Shown piece after piece: positions 7,891 through 15,734 of a stretch of DNA of 20,059 nt; the first letter of the stretch is position 1, and the number at the start of each line of letters is the position of its first letter. The DNA comes from CAZYWA01 sp964650975 [NCBI: uncultured bacterium]. Lineage in GTDB: Bacteria > JADJOY01. The stretch is taken from positions 1 to 20,059 of the forward strand of contig CAZYWA010000085.1 in the NCBI GenBank assembly GCA_964650975.1, in the 5' to 3' direction. A model generated the notes under the pieces. The model was not told where the DNA came from. It worked only from the letters and a program-made list of their open reading frames with translations, and made no database searches. The position numbers and the translations under genes were made by a program.

Positions 7891-9755
7891 AGACCGTTCG
7901 CGCGGTGGCGGGGCTCGTGGCGGCGCTGGCTTCGTGGAGCTCGTCCGCGTCGGCGCAGTACTTCGTCTTCACCCCGAACTATCTCGATGACACGGTCTCC
8001 GTGATCGACACCTCCACCAACACCGTCATCGACACGATCCCCCAGGTTGGCCACCTTCCGGGGGCGGTGGCGGTCAACCCCTCCCGCGGCACGCTCTATG
8101 TGAGCGATTTCGGCGGGGTCGATGCACCCGAGTACCACCTGTCGTTGCTCGGGGCCGTGCCGCCCACGTTGATCACGCAGGTGACCCTTCCCGGGGTGAC
8201 GCCCTTAAGCGTCGTGGTCAACACGGCCGGCACGTTCGCGTACGTCGGGTACCAAGGCTACTCGCCGGTGACGGCGATCGACACCGCGACCAACACGGTT
8301 TCGTGGACGGTGCAGGTGCCGGGGGGCTCCGCCGACGGGCAGCTCGCGGTCCATCCGGATGGCACGCGGCTCTACGCAGTCGGCCCTGCGGGCGTGACGG
8401 TGATCGACACGGCCACGCACGCGGTGGTGACCGATGTCTCGACTGGCGGGCTTTCGAATTTCGTGTCGGTGAATCCGGCGGGAACCGAGGTCTGGGTCGG
8501 TGGCAACCTCGCCGGCCCGACCGGTTCCGTGGCGGTGATCAGCACCGCGACCAACCAGGTCATCGGGAGCGTCGTCGTCCAGAGGGATCCGGGCCAGATC
8601 GCGTTCGATCCGACCGGTGCCTTCGCGTACATCCCGGTCTCGACCACCAGCTTCAGTGGGCCGCCCTATGCCACTACCGGAGGACTCGCGGTGGTCGACA
8701 CCTCGTCCCGCAGCGTCGTGGCGTCGATACTCTTCGATCCCCCCTACTTCGGTACGGGCGAAGCCGTCGTGGACCCGATTGGCAAGTACGTCTATGTGAC
8801 CTTCCCGTTCTCCAACCTGGTGTACGTGGTCGACACGGCCACGCGCTCGATCGCGAAGACCATCACCGTGGGCAGCAGTCCCCACGGCATCGCCATCTAC
8901 GCGCCGACGAGCACCTGCCCACCAGGTGTCGTACGGACCAAGCCGGACAGCGCCTTCACGATCGACGCTGGCGCACAGGTGGTCACCGACAGCACCACCG
9001 GACTCGTGTGGAAGCAGTGCTCCGAGGGGCAAAGTGGCGCAGGCTGTAGTGGCACCGCGAGCACCATGACCTGGGCACAGGCCCTCACCGCGGCGGCGAA
9101 TTCGAGCTTCGCGGGTCACAGCGACTGGCGGCTGCCGAACGAGAAAGAGCTCGAGTCGCTCTTCGAGCCCTCGTGCCTGAGCCCCAAGATCAACCGCACG
9201 GTGTTCCCGGCCACGGCGTCCGCGCCCTACTGGACCAGCACCACGTACGTCTACGACCCCTCCCACGCGTGGTACCTGAACTTCGGCGAATCGGTGAACC
9301 TCGATTACCCGGACTACAAGACCAACCCGAAGGCCGTGCGTTTCGTGCGAGGCGGGAGACCGATGGACTCCTTCGACGCGAAGGCCGACTCCACCCCCAA
9401 CGGGTTTTCCTTCAACGCCCAAAGCGGCGTGCCGAGAGCGGCGACGGTGACGTCGAACACCGTGACGCTGGGTGGGTTCACGACGACCGCGAGCATCACG
9501 ATCTCGGGTGGGCTCTACAGCGTCAACGGCGGAACCTTCACCGCCAGTCCAGGCACCGTCGTGAGCGGCGATACGGTCGCGATCGGCCAGACCGGCTCGG
9601 GCAGCGCGAACACGACCACCACGGCCACCCTGACCGTGAATGGCGTGCACGCGGACTTCGCGGTCACGACGGGCAGCGCCTTGGTCGCGCAGGGAATCTT
9701 CGCCGACGGCTTCGAGGTCGGGAACGCGAACCTCTGGTCGTCGCACCAGCCCTAG
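7887..9755 (+). CDS. secreted YVTN beta-propeller + DUF1566 + C-terminal DGFE-tag protein
   Basis: 622 residues; ATG 7887 overlaps the upstream stop by four bases (ATGA). The Sec signal peptide is cleaved probably after ASA before QY. Residues about 25-345 are a YVTN-type beta-propeller with six clear blades, each of the type 'V-x-V-I-D-T-x-T-N-x-V ... V-N-P-x-G-T-x-x-Y-V', for example VSVIDTSTNTVIDTI, VTVIDTATHAVV, VAVISTATNQVIGS and VYVVDTATRSIAKTI. Residues about 355-490 are a DUF1566/Lcl_C domain (TTGLVWKQCSEG, MTWAQALTAAANSSFAGHSDWRLPNEKELESL, YWTSTTYVYD, AVRFVRGG). Residues about 500-600 are a Thr/Gly-rich beta-sandwich (TPNGFSFNAQSGVPRAATVT ... ADFAVTTGS). The protein ends with IFADGFEVGNANLWS, a DGFES-type tag. 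I infer a multi-domain surface protein; no enzyme site is seen. It pairs naturally with the upstream Lcl_C protein. Confidence 0.9.
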   Translation: MKTVRAVAGLVAALASWSSSASAQYFVFTPNYLDDTVSVIDTSTNTVIDTIPQVGHLPGAVAVNPSRGTLYVSDFGGVDAPEYHLSLLGAVPPTLITQVTLPGVTPLSVVVNTAGTFAYVGYQGYSPVTAIDTATNTVSWTVQVPGGSADGQLAVHPDGTRLYAVGPAGVTVIDTATHAVVTDVSTGGLSNFVSVNPAGTEVWVGGNLAGPTGSVAVISTATNQVIGSVVVQRDPGQIAFDPTGAFAYIPVSTTSFSGPPYATTGGLAVVDTSSRSVVASILFDPPYFGTGEAVVDPIGKYVYVTFPFSNLVYVVDTATRSIAKTITVGSSPHGIAIYAPTSTCPPGVVRTKPDSAFTIDAGAQVVTDSTTGLVWKQCSEGQSGAGCSGTASTMTWAQALTAAANSSFAGHSDWRLPNEKELESLFEPSCLSPKINRTVFPATASAPYWTSTTYVYDPSHAWYLNFGESVNLDYPDYKTNPKAVRFVRGGRPMDSFDAKADSTPNGFSFNAQSGVPRAATVTSNTVTLGGFTTTASITISGGLYSVNGGTFTASPGTVVSGDTVAIGQTGSGSANTTTTATLTVNGVHADFAVTTGSALVAQGIFADGFEVGNANLWSSHQP

Positions 9756-9955
9756 CACGATCTTGCATTGCCGACCGCGCGCCCGCGCGGTCGAGGAAGC
9801 GCGCCTGGGGAAGCACCGTGCCTTGCGACTGCGATCGAGCGACCTCGTGCGGCGAATCGAGGCCTCTTGGGGCCCGTCGGTCAGTTGCCGATGTAGCTCA
9901 CCCGCCGCGACTCGAACGCGTCGAGCGCGAGAACGCCCGAGGCGCCCGGCGCCGG

Positions 9956-10486
9956 GTGGACGGAGTCGACCTCGATGGAGACGGCATCTTCGACCAGGCA
10001 TCGATCATCTATGCCGTGAGCGGCGCCAGCGGAAGCGCGACACTCGTGGATGTGACGGACACCTACGCCAACTACAAGTGCTGGCCGTTCGCGGCGCCAC
10101 ACTCGGGCGACCCGGATGGCTGTGGGCCTGCGATCGGAGGAATCACCCGCAACGTTTCCTGGACCGCGCCCGACGTCGTGAACATCGATGCGACGTACGC
10201 CTACCGCTTCGAGGACGGCCTGATCGGTTCCTGGAGAGGCGCGATCGGCTTGGGAGCCTCGACAAGCGACTTCGACTTGCCGAGTAGCTTTCCCTTTGGG
10301 ACCGGGAGCTGCTCGACACAGATCTCGGGCGACGTGGACGGTACGATCCAGTACCACTGCACCCACGTTCACCTGGACGCGCCGTACACCACGATGGCCG
10401 TGACCGCCGGGTTCTCCGTCCCGCCGCCCCAGGACTTCCAGGGCACGTCGAACCTGATCTCCTGCCCACTGCCGATCAACGACTGA
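9956..10486 (+). CDS. unrecognised protein, possibly 5'-truncated
   Basis: About 176 residues if translation starts at GTG 9956; no ATG or good ribosome site is visible there, and the frame is open much further upstream over sequence that is not protein-like. The N-terminus has an acidic motif VDLDGDGIFDQASIIY typical of calcium-binding DxDxDG loops of extracellular proteins. The middle is rich in Cys, Gly and aromatic residues (YANYKCWPFAAPHSGDPDGCGP, ITRNVSWTAPDVVNID, GTGSCSTQISGDVDGTIQYH). I see at least five cysteines, suggesting disulfides, but no signal peptide. The composition suits an exported protein whose 5' end was lost or lies in another frame. I do not recognise the family. It sits 200 bases after the propeller-Lcl_C gene and ends 68 bases before a hairpin at 10555-10589. 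Confidence 0.5.
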   Translation: MDGVDLDGDGIFDQASIIYAVSGASGSATLVDVTDTYANYKCWPFAAPHSGDPDGCGPAIGGITRNVSWTAPDVVNIDATYAYRFEDGLIGSWRGAIGLGASTSDFDLPSSFPFGTGSCSTQISGDVDGTIQYHCTHVHLDAPYTTMAVTAGFSVPPPQDFQGTSNLISCPLPIND

Positions 10487-10554
10487 GCCGAGCTCGCGCC
10501 CGTCGGGGTGGTCGACGGGCTGGGCGAGCACGCTCAGGGTGCCGGCGCTCAGCT

Positions 10555-10589
10555 TCGGTGGCGGCTGGGTGGCGCCGCTGCGCCACCGA
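10555..10589 (+). terminator. stem-loop, possible terminator
   Basis: TCGGTGGCG at 10555-10563 pairs perfectly with CGCCACCGA at 10581-10589 around a 17-base loop. It lies about 70 bases after the stop of the preceding ORF. A second small hairpin (GCAGG...CCTGC, about 10596-10609) and a pyrimidine-rich CCCCTTTCTT follow. It fits an end-of-transcript structure, but the T-run is weak. Confidence 0.4.
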
Positions 10590-10715
10590 GCAAACGCAGG
10601 AGAGCCTGCAATAGCGGGCCCCTTTCTTACGTCCAACGCAGGTACCGCCGGGTGACTGGATGGCCACCCACTTGAAAGACTGCGGCGCCGGCGAGTGGCG
10701 CAGGGGTGGCTCTCC

Positions 10716-12263
10716 GTGGCCGGGTCCTGGATCGTCGGCTGGTTGATTGCCCGTTGGCTGGTCATCGGCGTCGCGCTGTGCTTCGCGCAGGAGACGCTCC
10801 TTCGGTGGCTCGAGCGCCGGGATCTACTCGGGCCGGTGGTTGCCTTCGTGAGCTGGGTCGAAGGGACGGTCGCGTCGCGGGTGCTGATCGGCGCGGTCAC
10901 GCTCACGTTCCTGGTGCTCGTGTGCTGGGCCGGCGCGCGTTCACGCTCGGCCCTCGTTCGGGCTCTTGCCCTGCCGGCGATCACCACGGCGCTGGTACTG
11001 GCTACACGGCGCTTCTTCTTCGTGCCTCCGCCCCTCTGGGTCGTCCTCCTCGGCGCCGGTCTCCTGGGAATCAATGGGGTTCCAGATTCCGTCTGGCTGG
11101 CGCAACTCGCGACCCCGGTTCGCGGTCGCGTTGCTGACTGGATGGTTGCGGGATTTCCGTGGGGCGTCGAGGCGGTCGCCTGGAAGCCCGTCGTCCTCTG
11201 GGCCGGTCGGCGAATCCGCGGCTCGCGGTTTCGGGGGCTCGGTGCACTGAGCCACGTGGTGACGGCGGCGCCAGTCTGCGTGTTGTGGGTCCTGTCCCTC
11301 GACGGTCGATGGCTGGCGCCGGTCGATCGCTGGCTGAGACACGATCCGGCCGTGCGGCGCTTCGCCGACGGCGATGTGGGAGACCTGGCTCTCGACGTGA
11401 CACGTCGCCGGCTCTACGCGGTCGGCCACGGAAGCGACCGGATACGGGCGTTCGACATCGATCACCTGGGTGCCCGGGTCCGATACTCCCACGTTCCAAC
11501 AGGCGAACCCGAGTTCCTCGGCTACTCGCCCGAGCGTGGCGAGCTCTACGTTCATCAGGCCCGGCTCGCGAGGCTACTCGTGATCGACGCCGACACCCTG
11601 AAGCTCAAGACTTCGTTTCCGCTTCCGCGGATCGCGGAGGGGGATGCTTGGGTTCGGTACGACCGGGCACTCGATGTCGTGGTCCTGGCGTCCGAGGCCG
11701 ACGCCTTCGACGGGCCGCCGTTCGTCGTGCTGGACCGCGCAACGGGCCTGGTAACGGATCGTGAAGACCTGGACGCCGGCGCTGGCGTGCTCCTGGATCC
11801 CGGGCGGCCCTGGGCGTATCTGAGCTTCTTCAGGCGCCGCGCGGAGGTTCTGCTCTACGACCTCGCAGCGCACGCCATCCGGGCGCGCGCGCCGAGCCAC
11901 CCGCGTTCCGCGCAGATCGCGTATTGGCGACAGGGCAACGAGATCCTGGTGGCGTCGCCGGTCCGTGGTGCCGCACAGCGATTCGACGCAGAATCGCTCG
12001 AACCGAGAGGCGTGATCCCGACGCAACCTGGCGGCCGTTCGCTCGAGGTCGATGCGCAGCGGAACTTGTTGCTGAGTGCCAGCCTCACGACCGGCGACCT
12101 CGTGGTGATCGATCTCGCGACGGGTGCGCGCGTCGCCGCTTTCTACCTTGGCCCGTGGTTGCGCATGATTCACCTCGACGAGCAGGCGGGGGTCGCTTAC
12201 GTGTCATCGGTCGATGGGGCCTACCGGGTCGACTATCTTCCCCGGTCGCGCTTTCACAGCTGA
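10716..12263 (+). CDS. membrane-anchored beta-propeller protein
   Basis: About 515 residues from GTG 10716, chosen because AGGGG lies nine bases upstream; the in-frame GTG 10695 has no such site but would only add seven residues. The N-terminal part has four or so hydrophobic helices (SWIVGWLIARWLVIGVALCF; VLIGAVTLTFLVLVCWAG; LWVVLLGAGLLGINGV; VVTAAPVCVLWVLSL). A periplasmic-looking beta-propeller follows from about residue 215 to the end, with YVTN-like strands: DLALDVTRRRLYAVGHG, LARLLVIDADTLKLKTSFPL, GDLVVIDLATGARVAAFYL and AGVAYVSSVDGAYRVDYL. This N-terminal membrane/C-terminal propeller order differs from the secreted propellers upstream. The role is unknown; sensing or partner binding at the membrane is inference. 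The stop codon lies inside an 18-bp perfect palindrome. Confidence 0.85.
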   Translation: MAGSWIVGWLIARWLVIGVALCFAQETLLRWLERRDLLGPVVAFVSWVEGTVASRVLIGAVTLTFLVLVCWAGARSRSALVRALALPAITTALVLATRRFFFVPPPLWVVLLGAGLLGINGVPDSVWLAQLATPVRGRVADWMVAGFPWGVEAVAWKPVVLWAGRRIRGSRFRGLGALSHVVTAAPVCVLWVLSLDGRWLAPVDRWLRHDPAVRRFADGDVGDLALDVTRRRLYAVGHGSDRIRAFDIDHLGARVRYSHVPTGEPEFLGYSPERGELYVHQARLARLLVIDADTLKLKTSFPLPRIAEGDAWVRYDRALDVVVLASEADAFDGPPFVVLDRATGLVTDREDLDAGAGVLLDPGRPWAYLSFFRRRAEVLLYDLAAHAIRARAPSHPRSAQIAYWRQGNEILVASPVRGAAQRFDAESLEPRGVIPTQPGGRSLEVDAQRNLLLSASLTTGDLVVIDLATGARVAAFYLGPWLRMIHLDEQAGVAYVSSVDGAYRVDYLPRSRFHS

Positions 12264-12276
12264 CCTGCAGGTCAGC
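12259..12276. repeat. 18-bp perfect palindrome over the stop codon
   Basis: GCTGACCTGCAGGTCAGC is a perfect inverted repeat with no spacer, overlapping the TGA at 12261-12263. It could be a dimeric-protein operator or fold as a small hairpin; no T-run follows. Next gene start is at 12401. Confidence 0.5.
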
Positions 12277-12400
12277 GATCTAGCCTGGGAGACCGAGGGC
12301 CGGCGCCCGGGCGGCTCTCGGGGCTCTTCACCACCTCGCGCCGGATATCCGGTTTCTCCCGACACGATCAGACGGCGAGTCCCGATCGACGGGACGTCGA

Positions 12401-12910
12401 ATGATCGCTACGGTCGGCATCCGCGCTCGCTTCGCAACCGAGCTCACCACGATGGGCACCACGCGACCGACTCGGACGCCGAACCCGCCGCGCACCGCCC
12501 GCGGTCGGTTGCTGGTAGTCAGCGACGATGTCGGTGTGCGCCGCGTGATCTCGGCAATCCTTCAGGCCGCGGGGTTCTCGGTGTGGAAGGCGTGCGACGG
12601 GGTCGCCGGCGTGGAGAAGTACCGGAGCCACTGGCCGGATCTCGCATTCGTCGACGTCGAAATGCCGAGCAAGGACGGCCTCGAAGTGATCCGGGAGATT
12701 CGCGCCGAGTTCCCCGCCGCGCGCCTGATCTCCATGTCCGGCGCCGCGACCGTGAAAGGCGTCGACACGCTGCGGGCCGCGCGCGACGCTGGGGCACTCG
12801 GGTTTCTCCCCAAGCCCATCACGGTCGACGGGGTGCTCGCCACGGTGGGCATCGGGCTGCATGTGCCTTCCGATGCCTTCGTGGATCTGGGCGCGTGCGT
12901 GCCGATGTGA
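12401..12910 (+). CDS. single-domain response regulator receiver (CheY-type)
   Basis: 169 residues from ATG 12401; an in-frame ATG at 12452 is an alternative start, since neither has a strong ribosome site. A 35-residue basic/Pro-rich leader precedes one REC domain (about residues 36-155). The phosphorylation site is complete: acidic pair D42-D43 in VVSDDVG, phosphoacceptor D85 in FVDVEMP, the conserved Ser/Thr position S113 in ISMSGA, and Lys138 in FLPKPI. No output domain is attached. It receives phosphate from a histidine kinase and probably acts by protein contact; the cognate kinase is not in this neighbourhood. The next gene starts 150 bases downstream. Confidence 0.85.
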   Translation: MIATVGIRARFATELTTMGTTRPTRTPNPPRTARGRLLVVSDDVGVRRVISAILQAAGFSVWKACDGVAGVEKYRSHWPDLAFVDVEMPSKDGLEVIREIRAEFPAARLISMSGAATVKGVDTLRAARDAGALGFLPKPITVDGVLATVGIGLHVPSDAFVDLGACVPM

Positions 12911-13060
12911 TCCCATGAGCTGCGTCCGCGTAAGCCGGCCGGGGAACATCCTCGTCGAGCCGCGGTGCGGATGCTGCGCGGTCATCCGGGGGCGAATGTT
13001 TTCGACCAGCAGGCGGCGGTGGCGTCGTCGGACGCGTCCCGCCCGCCGGAGGAACGACCT

Positions 13061-13591
13061 GTGGCCATGGACATCGCGCGCGAGATCGAGCTCATCCACA
13101 CGATCGACGAAGAGGTTCGCCGGCTGCTCGAGCACGCCGGCGATTTGGCAGGCGCCGGCAAGGAGCGCCCACTGCTGGTCATTCTGGGGCAGACCCTTCG
13201 GCAGCAGTTGGAGCAGCTGCGATCGATGATCGGCCCGCTAGCGGCGCTGTTACCGCCTGCGGCGCGAAGTCCGGGAGCCGCTGCGCCGGCTGATCGCACG
13301 GCAGTGACGAATTCAGGCCGGCGCCGCGTTGCTGGTCGGGCGAAGGGCGGGGCGACCGCGGTTCGCGTCGTGAGGCTTCCGCCGCATCGGCCGCGGGTGC
13401 GTTTCCGCAGGGCGAGGCTGGTGCTGCCGGCGGGTGAGACTGCCGCCGCTGAGCCGTTTCAACCGCTGCACGTCCTGCGGAAGGCCGGAGCGATTCAGGA
13501 GCCGGAGAGCGCGGTGCCGCCGGCCGTGCCCGAACGAGAGCAGCTGCGGCGGCTCGGCGAGTTCTTTGAGGCGACCCCTGAGCCGGACTGA
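13061..13591 (+). CDS. small protein of unknown function, helical N-terminus
   Basis: About 176 residues from GTG 13061, chosen because GGAGGA lies seven bases upstream (13048-13053); ATG 13067 in the same frame is the alternative, and an upstream ATG at 12965 would add 32 non-protein-like residues. Residues about 3-70 look like long amphipathic helices (IDEEVRRLLEHAGDLAGAG, GQTLRQQLEQLRSMIGPLAALL), compatible with a coiled coil. A basic, Ala/Pro-rich linker follows (GRRRVAGRAKGG), then a short domain with VRVVRLPPHRPRVRFRRARL and an acidic C-terminus. No family is recognised. It follows the REC gene and ends at a very stable hairpin, so the two may be transcribed together. Confidence 0.55.
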   Translation: MAMDIAREIELIHTIDEEVRRLLEHAGDLAGAGKERPLLVILGQTLRQQLEQLRSMIGPLAALLPPAARSPGAAAPADRTAVTNSGRRRVAGRAKGGATAVRVVRLPPHRPRVRFRRARLVLPAGETAAAEPFQPLHVLRKAGAIQEPESAVPPAVPEREQLRRLGEFFEATPEPD

Positions 13592-13596
13592 ATCCG

Positions 13597-13622
13597 CCCG
13601 TCTCGCGGTATCGTGAGACGGG
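13597..13622 (+). terminator. strong stem-loop downstream of small gene
   Basis: CCCGTCTC at 13597-13604 pairs perfectly with GAGACGGG at 13615-13622; three further inner pairs (one G-T) leave a GTAT tetraloop. It begins five bases after the stop codon at 13589-13591. Position and stability argue for a terminator, although the following bases are GC-rich, not a T-run. Confidence 0.5.
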
Positions 13623-13840
13623 CGAGTCCGGGCGAGGGCGCCGCCGACCCCTTTCTTGGATCTCGCCGAGGTGGCAGCGTGAGCCTTCCGCGGCCGCGAG
13701 GAACTTCGATCGGCGAGCCGCACCAACACGTCGCGGGGGTGCCTCGTTCAGCAGCAGGCGAGCATAGGCCCGCAGAAAGGGCCGTTTCGCGCACTTTCGG
13801 CGCTGTTTCATGACAAAGTCGCACGGTTTCGATATCTGTT
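13623..13840. other. intergenic stretch, no gene seen
   Basis: No supported gene on either strand. Base composition changes sharply near 13800, where AT content rises relative to everything around it. Confidence 0.4.
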
Positions 13841-13891
13841 TGTCTCATATTATAAGGGCTGAAAGTCTCAAATTCAGAGGGCTGTTTGTCT
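13841..13891. repeat. imperfect 23-bp tandem repeat in AT-rich patch
   Basis: TGTCTCATATTATAAGGGCT at 13841 onward is followed 23 bases later by AGTCTCAAATTCAGAGGGCT, then a third partial TGTCT at 13887-13891. The two units agree at 16 of 23 positions; the shared blocks are GTCTCA-ATT and AGGGCTG. CTGTTTGTCT itself occurs at 13836 and again at 13882. A TATTAT/TATAAG on the plus strand and TATAAT on the minus strand lie inside it, so a promoter with a repeated operator upstream of the pseudouridine synthase gene (13986) is possible, but no good -35 box is visible at 16-18 bases. Confidence 0.45.
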
Positions 13892-13985
13892 AGTCTCGCG
13901 TCGTGCACGACGAAGGCCTCGACCTCGTCGAGCAGTGGATCAACGACGTGGTGACGGCGGACGAGCTGCACCGTCCGGGCTCACG

Positions 13986-14750
13986 ATGCACGTCACCATC
14001 CTCCACGAGGACGAGCACCTCGTCGCGATCGACAAACCACCGGGACTTCTGGTGCATCGCACGCGCCTGGCGGCGGGCACCGACGATTGTGCGTTGACCC
14101 GCGTCCGAGACCAGATCGGTGCATTCGTGTTCCCGGTCCACCGCCTCGATCGCGCCACCTCCGGCGTGCTGGTCTTCGCCAAGACCTCGAGCGCAGCCAC
14201 CGTCCTCGCCGGCGCCTTCGAGAACGGCAGCGTCGCGAAGCGCTACCTGGCACTGGTGCGCGGCTGGCCGGAGGCGTGCGGTGTCGTGAACCATCCGCTC
14301 GCACGTGATCCGGAGCGCGCATCCACCGGGCAGCCGATGCTCGAGTCCCGGACCGTGTGGAGACGACTGGCGCGCCTCGCGTGCTCCTTCGCCGTCGATC
14401 CGCGCCATGCGACGACCCGCTACGCGCTGATCGAGGCGAACCCACGATCCGGCCGACGACACCAAATTCGTCGCCACTTCCACCACCTCGCCCACCCACT
14501 CATCGGCGACACCACCCACGGCAAAGGCGAGCACAACCGCGCGATCGCGGCTTGGCTCGGGATCGCGCGGCTCTGGCTCCACGCGCTCGCCCTGACGCTG
14601 GTACACCCCGCGACCAGCAAGCGGCTTACGATACGGGCACCCCTCGGTCCCGAGTGGCGCACACTTCTCACTCGCGACGAGTGGGTCTGGGACGATCCAG
14701 CCTGTGAATCCTTCTTGGTCGAAGGTGCCGGTTACCCGTCCGACGAGTAG
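13986..14750 (+). CDS. truC: tRNA pseudouridine(65) synthase, TruC-type
   Basis: 254 residues, near the length of E. coli TruC (about 260). Start ATG 13986 begins MHVTILHEDEHLVAIDKPPG, the usual N-terminal strand of the RluA/RsuA catalytic fold without an S4 domain, as in TruC. The catalytic motif HRLDRATSGVL is intact, with Asp55 as the nucleophile. Other TruC-like blocks are VRDQIG...VFPVHRLDR, AKRYLALVRGW, TTRYALIEANPRSGRRHQIR, HPLIGDTTHGKGEHNR and RLWLHALALTLVHP. The predicted reaction is isomerisation of uridine 65 in the acceptor/T-arm region of certain tRNAs, in the cytoplasm. A second, divergent RluA-family gene follows 78 bases downstream. The substrate assignment is by family resemblance. 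Confidence 0.88.
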   Translation: MHVTILHEDEHLVAIDKPPGLLVHRTRLAAGTDDCALTRVRDQIGAFVFPVHRLDRATSGVLVFAKTSSAATVLAGAFENGSVAKRYLALVRGWPEACGVVNHPLARDPERASTGQPMLESRTVWRRLARLACSFAVDPRHATTRYALIEANPRSGRRHQIRRHFHHLAHPLIGDTTHGKGEHNRAIAAWLGIARLWLHALALTLVHPATSKRLTIRAPLGPEWRTLLTRDEWVWDDPACESFLVEGAGYPSDE

Positions 14751-14828
14751 AAGTAGGCCCCGGCCGAGACGGTCACCGGCATCGCGAACGAGATAGCCGA
14801 TGGCCCCAAGCGGGCTCGCGAGGACGTC

Positions 14829-15734
14829 GTGAATGACGGCTGGATCTACCAGGAGCGCCTGGGTGCCCGCGCGGTGGGGCGGCGCCTCGACGACTACCTC
14901 GCCGACACCTGGGCGCACTCGACCCTGGCTAAGTGGCGGGAGCACATCCTCGGCGGGCGGGTCCTGCTCGACGGCGAGCGGGTCGGCGTCGACGCCGTGC
15001 TGGTGCTCGGGCAGACGGTCGAGTGGCTGCGCCCTCCCTGGGAGGAGCCCGCCGCTCCGCTGCTGCTGACCGTGCTCTACGACGAAGGCGACGTGATCGT
15101 GGTCGCGAAGCCCGCGGGCCTGCCGACCTTGCCGGGGGGCGGGTTCCTCCAGCACACGCTCCTGCACCAGCTTCGCCTGCTCGACGCCACAGCCTCTCCC
15201 GCCCACCGCCTGGGGCGCTGGACCTCGGGGGCGGTGCTGTGCTCCCGCGGGCCGGCTCACGGCGCGAGCCTCGCGGGTCAGTTCGCCTCCCGGTCGATCC
15301 ACAAGCGCTACCGCGCCCTCGTCTCCGGTCTGCCGGAGCACGACCGCTTCGACGTGCACACGCCCATCGGGCCGGTGCCTTACCCGCCGCTCGGCACCGT
15401 GCACGCCGCGAACCCCGAGGGGCGCCGCTCCGAGTCGACGGTGACGGTCATCGAGCGGCGCGGCGACTCGTCCCTCTGTGACGTCACGATCGCCACGGGG
15501 CGCCCTCACCAGATCCGGATCCACCTCGCCGCCGCCGGGCACCCGCTCGTGGGCGATCCGCTGTATGTCGTCGGCGGTCACCCCAGCTCCGGCGGGAGCG
15601 CGGTCCCCGGAGACCCGGGGTACCACCTGCACTCCGCGAGCATCGGGTTTCAACACCCGGGTAATGGTCGGCGGGTGGTGGTCGCGGCGCCGCCGCCGGA
15701 GATCCTGGAGCTCGCGGTCAGCTCCTCGAGTTGA
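14829..15734 (+). CDS. RluA-family pseudouridine synthase-like protein, catalytic Asp replaced by Gly
   Basis: 301 residues from GTG 14829, with GAGGA a few bases upstream. An S4-like RNA-binding region occupies about residues 10-70 (GRRLDDYLADTWAHSTLAKW, GGRVLLDGERV). The RluA catalytic domain follows: VLYDEGDVIVVAKPAGLPT, then HRLGRWTSGAVLCSRG at residues 126-141, IHKRYRALVSGLP, CDVTIATGRPHQIRIHLAAAGHPLVGDPLYV and YHLHSASIGFQHP. In active RluA-family enzymes the motif is HRLDR and the Asp is the nucleophile. Here residue 129 is Gly (GGG at 15213-15215). All other framework motifs are present, so the fold is expected to be intact. It may be an RNA-binding pseudoenzyme, or belong to a subgroup that carries HRLGR naturally; I have an unverified recollection of such sequences in plants and cyanobacteria. 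Confidence 0.85.
   Translation: MNDGWIYQERLGARAVGRRLDDYLADTWAHSTLAKWREHILGGRVLLDGERVGVDAVLVLGQTVEWLRPPWEEPAAPLLLTVLYDEGDVIVVAKPAGLPTLPGGGFLQHTLLHQLRLLDATASPAHRLGRWTSGAVLCSRGPAHGASLAGQFASRSIHKRYRALVSGLPEHDRFDVHTPIGPVPYPPLGTVHAANPEGRRSESTVTVIERRGDSSLCDVTIATGRPHQIRIHLAAAGHPLVGDPLYVVGGHPSSGGSAVPGDPGYHLHSASIGFQHPGNGRRVVVAAPPPEILELAVSSSS

Noticed and set aside
8205-10001. 598-codon minus-strand open frame
   Set aside because: Antisense to the propeller-Lcl_C gene; high GC keeps antisense frames open. No motif seen.
13849-13854. Perfect TATAAT on the minus strand
   Set aside because: No acceptable -35 box at 15-18 bases and no convincing minus-strand gene follows; it lies in an AT-rich repeat.
13903-14097. 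Small GTG frame starting VHDEGLDLVEQW
   Set aside because: First 27 codons look coding, but it overlaps the truC-type gene by more than 100 bases and has no ribosome site.
13890-15656. 588-codon open frame on the minus strand across both pseudouridine synthase genes
   Set aside because: It is antisense to two clearly recognised enzymes, has Arg/Gly/Val-rich shadow composition and no domain.
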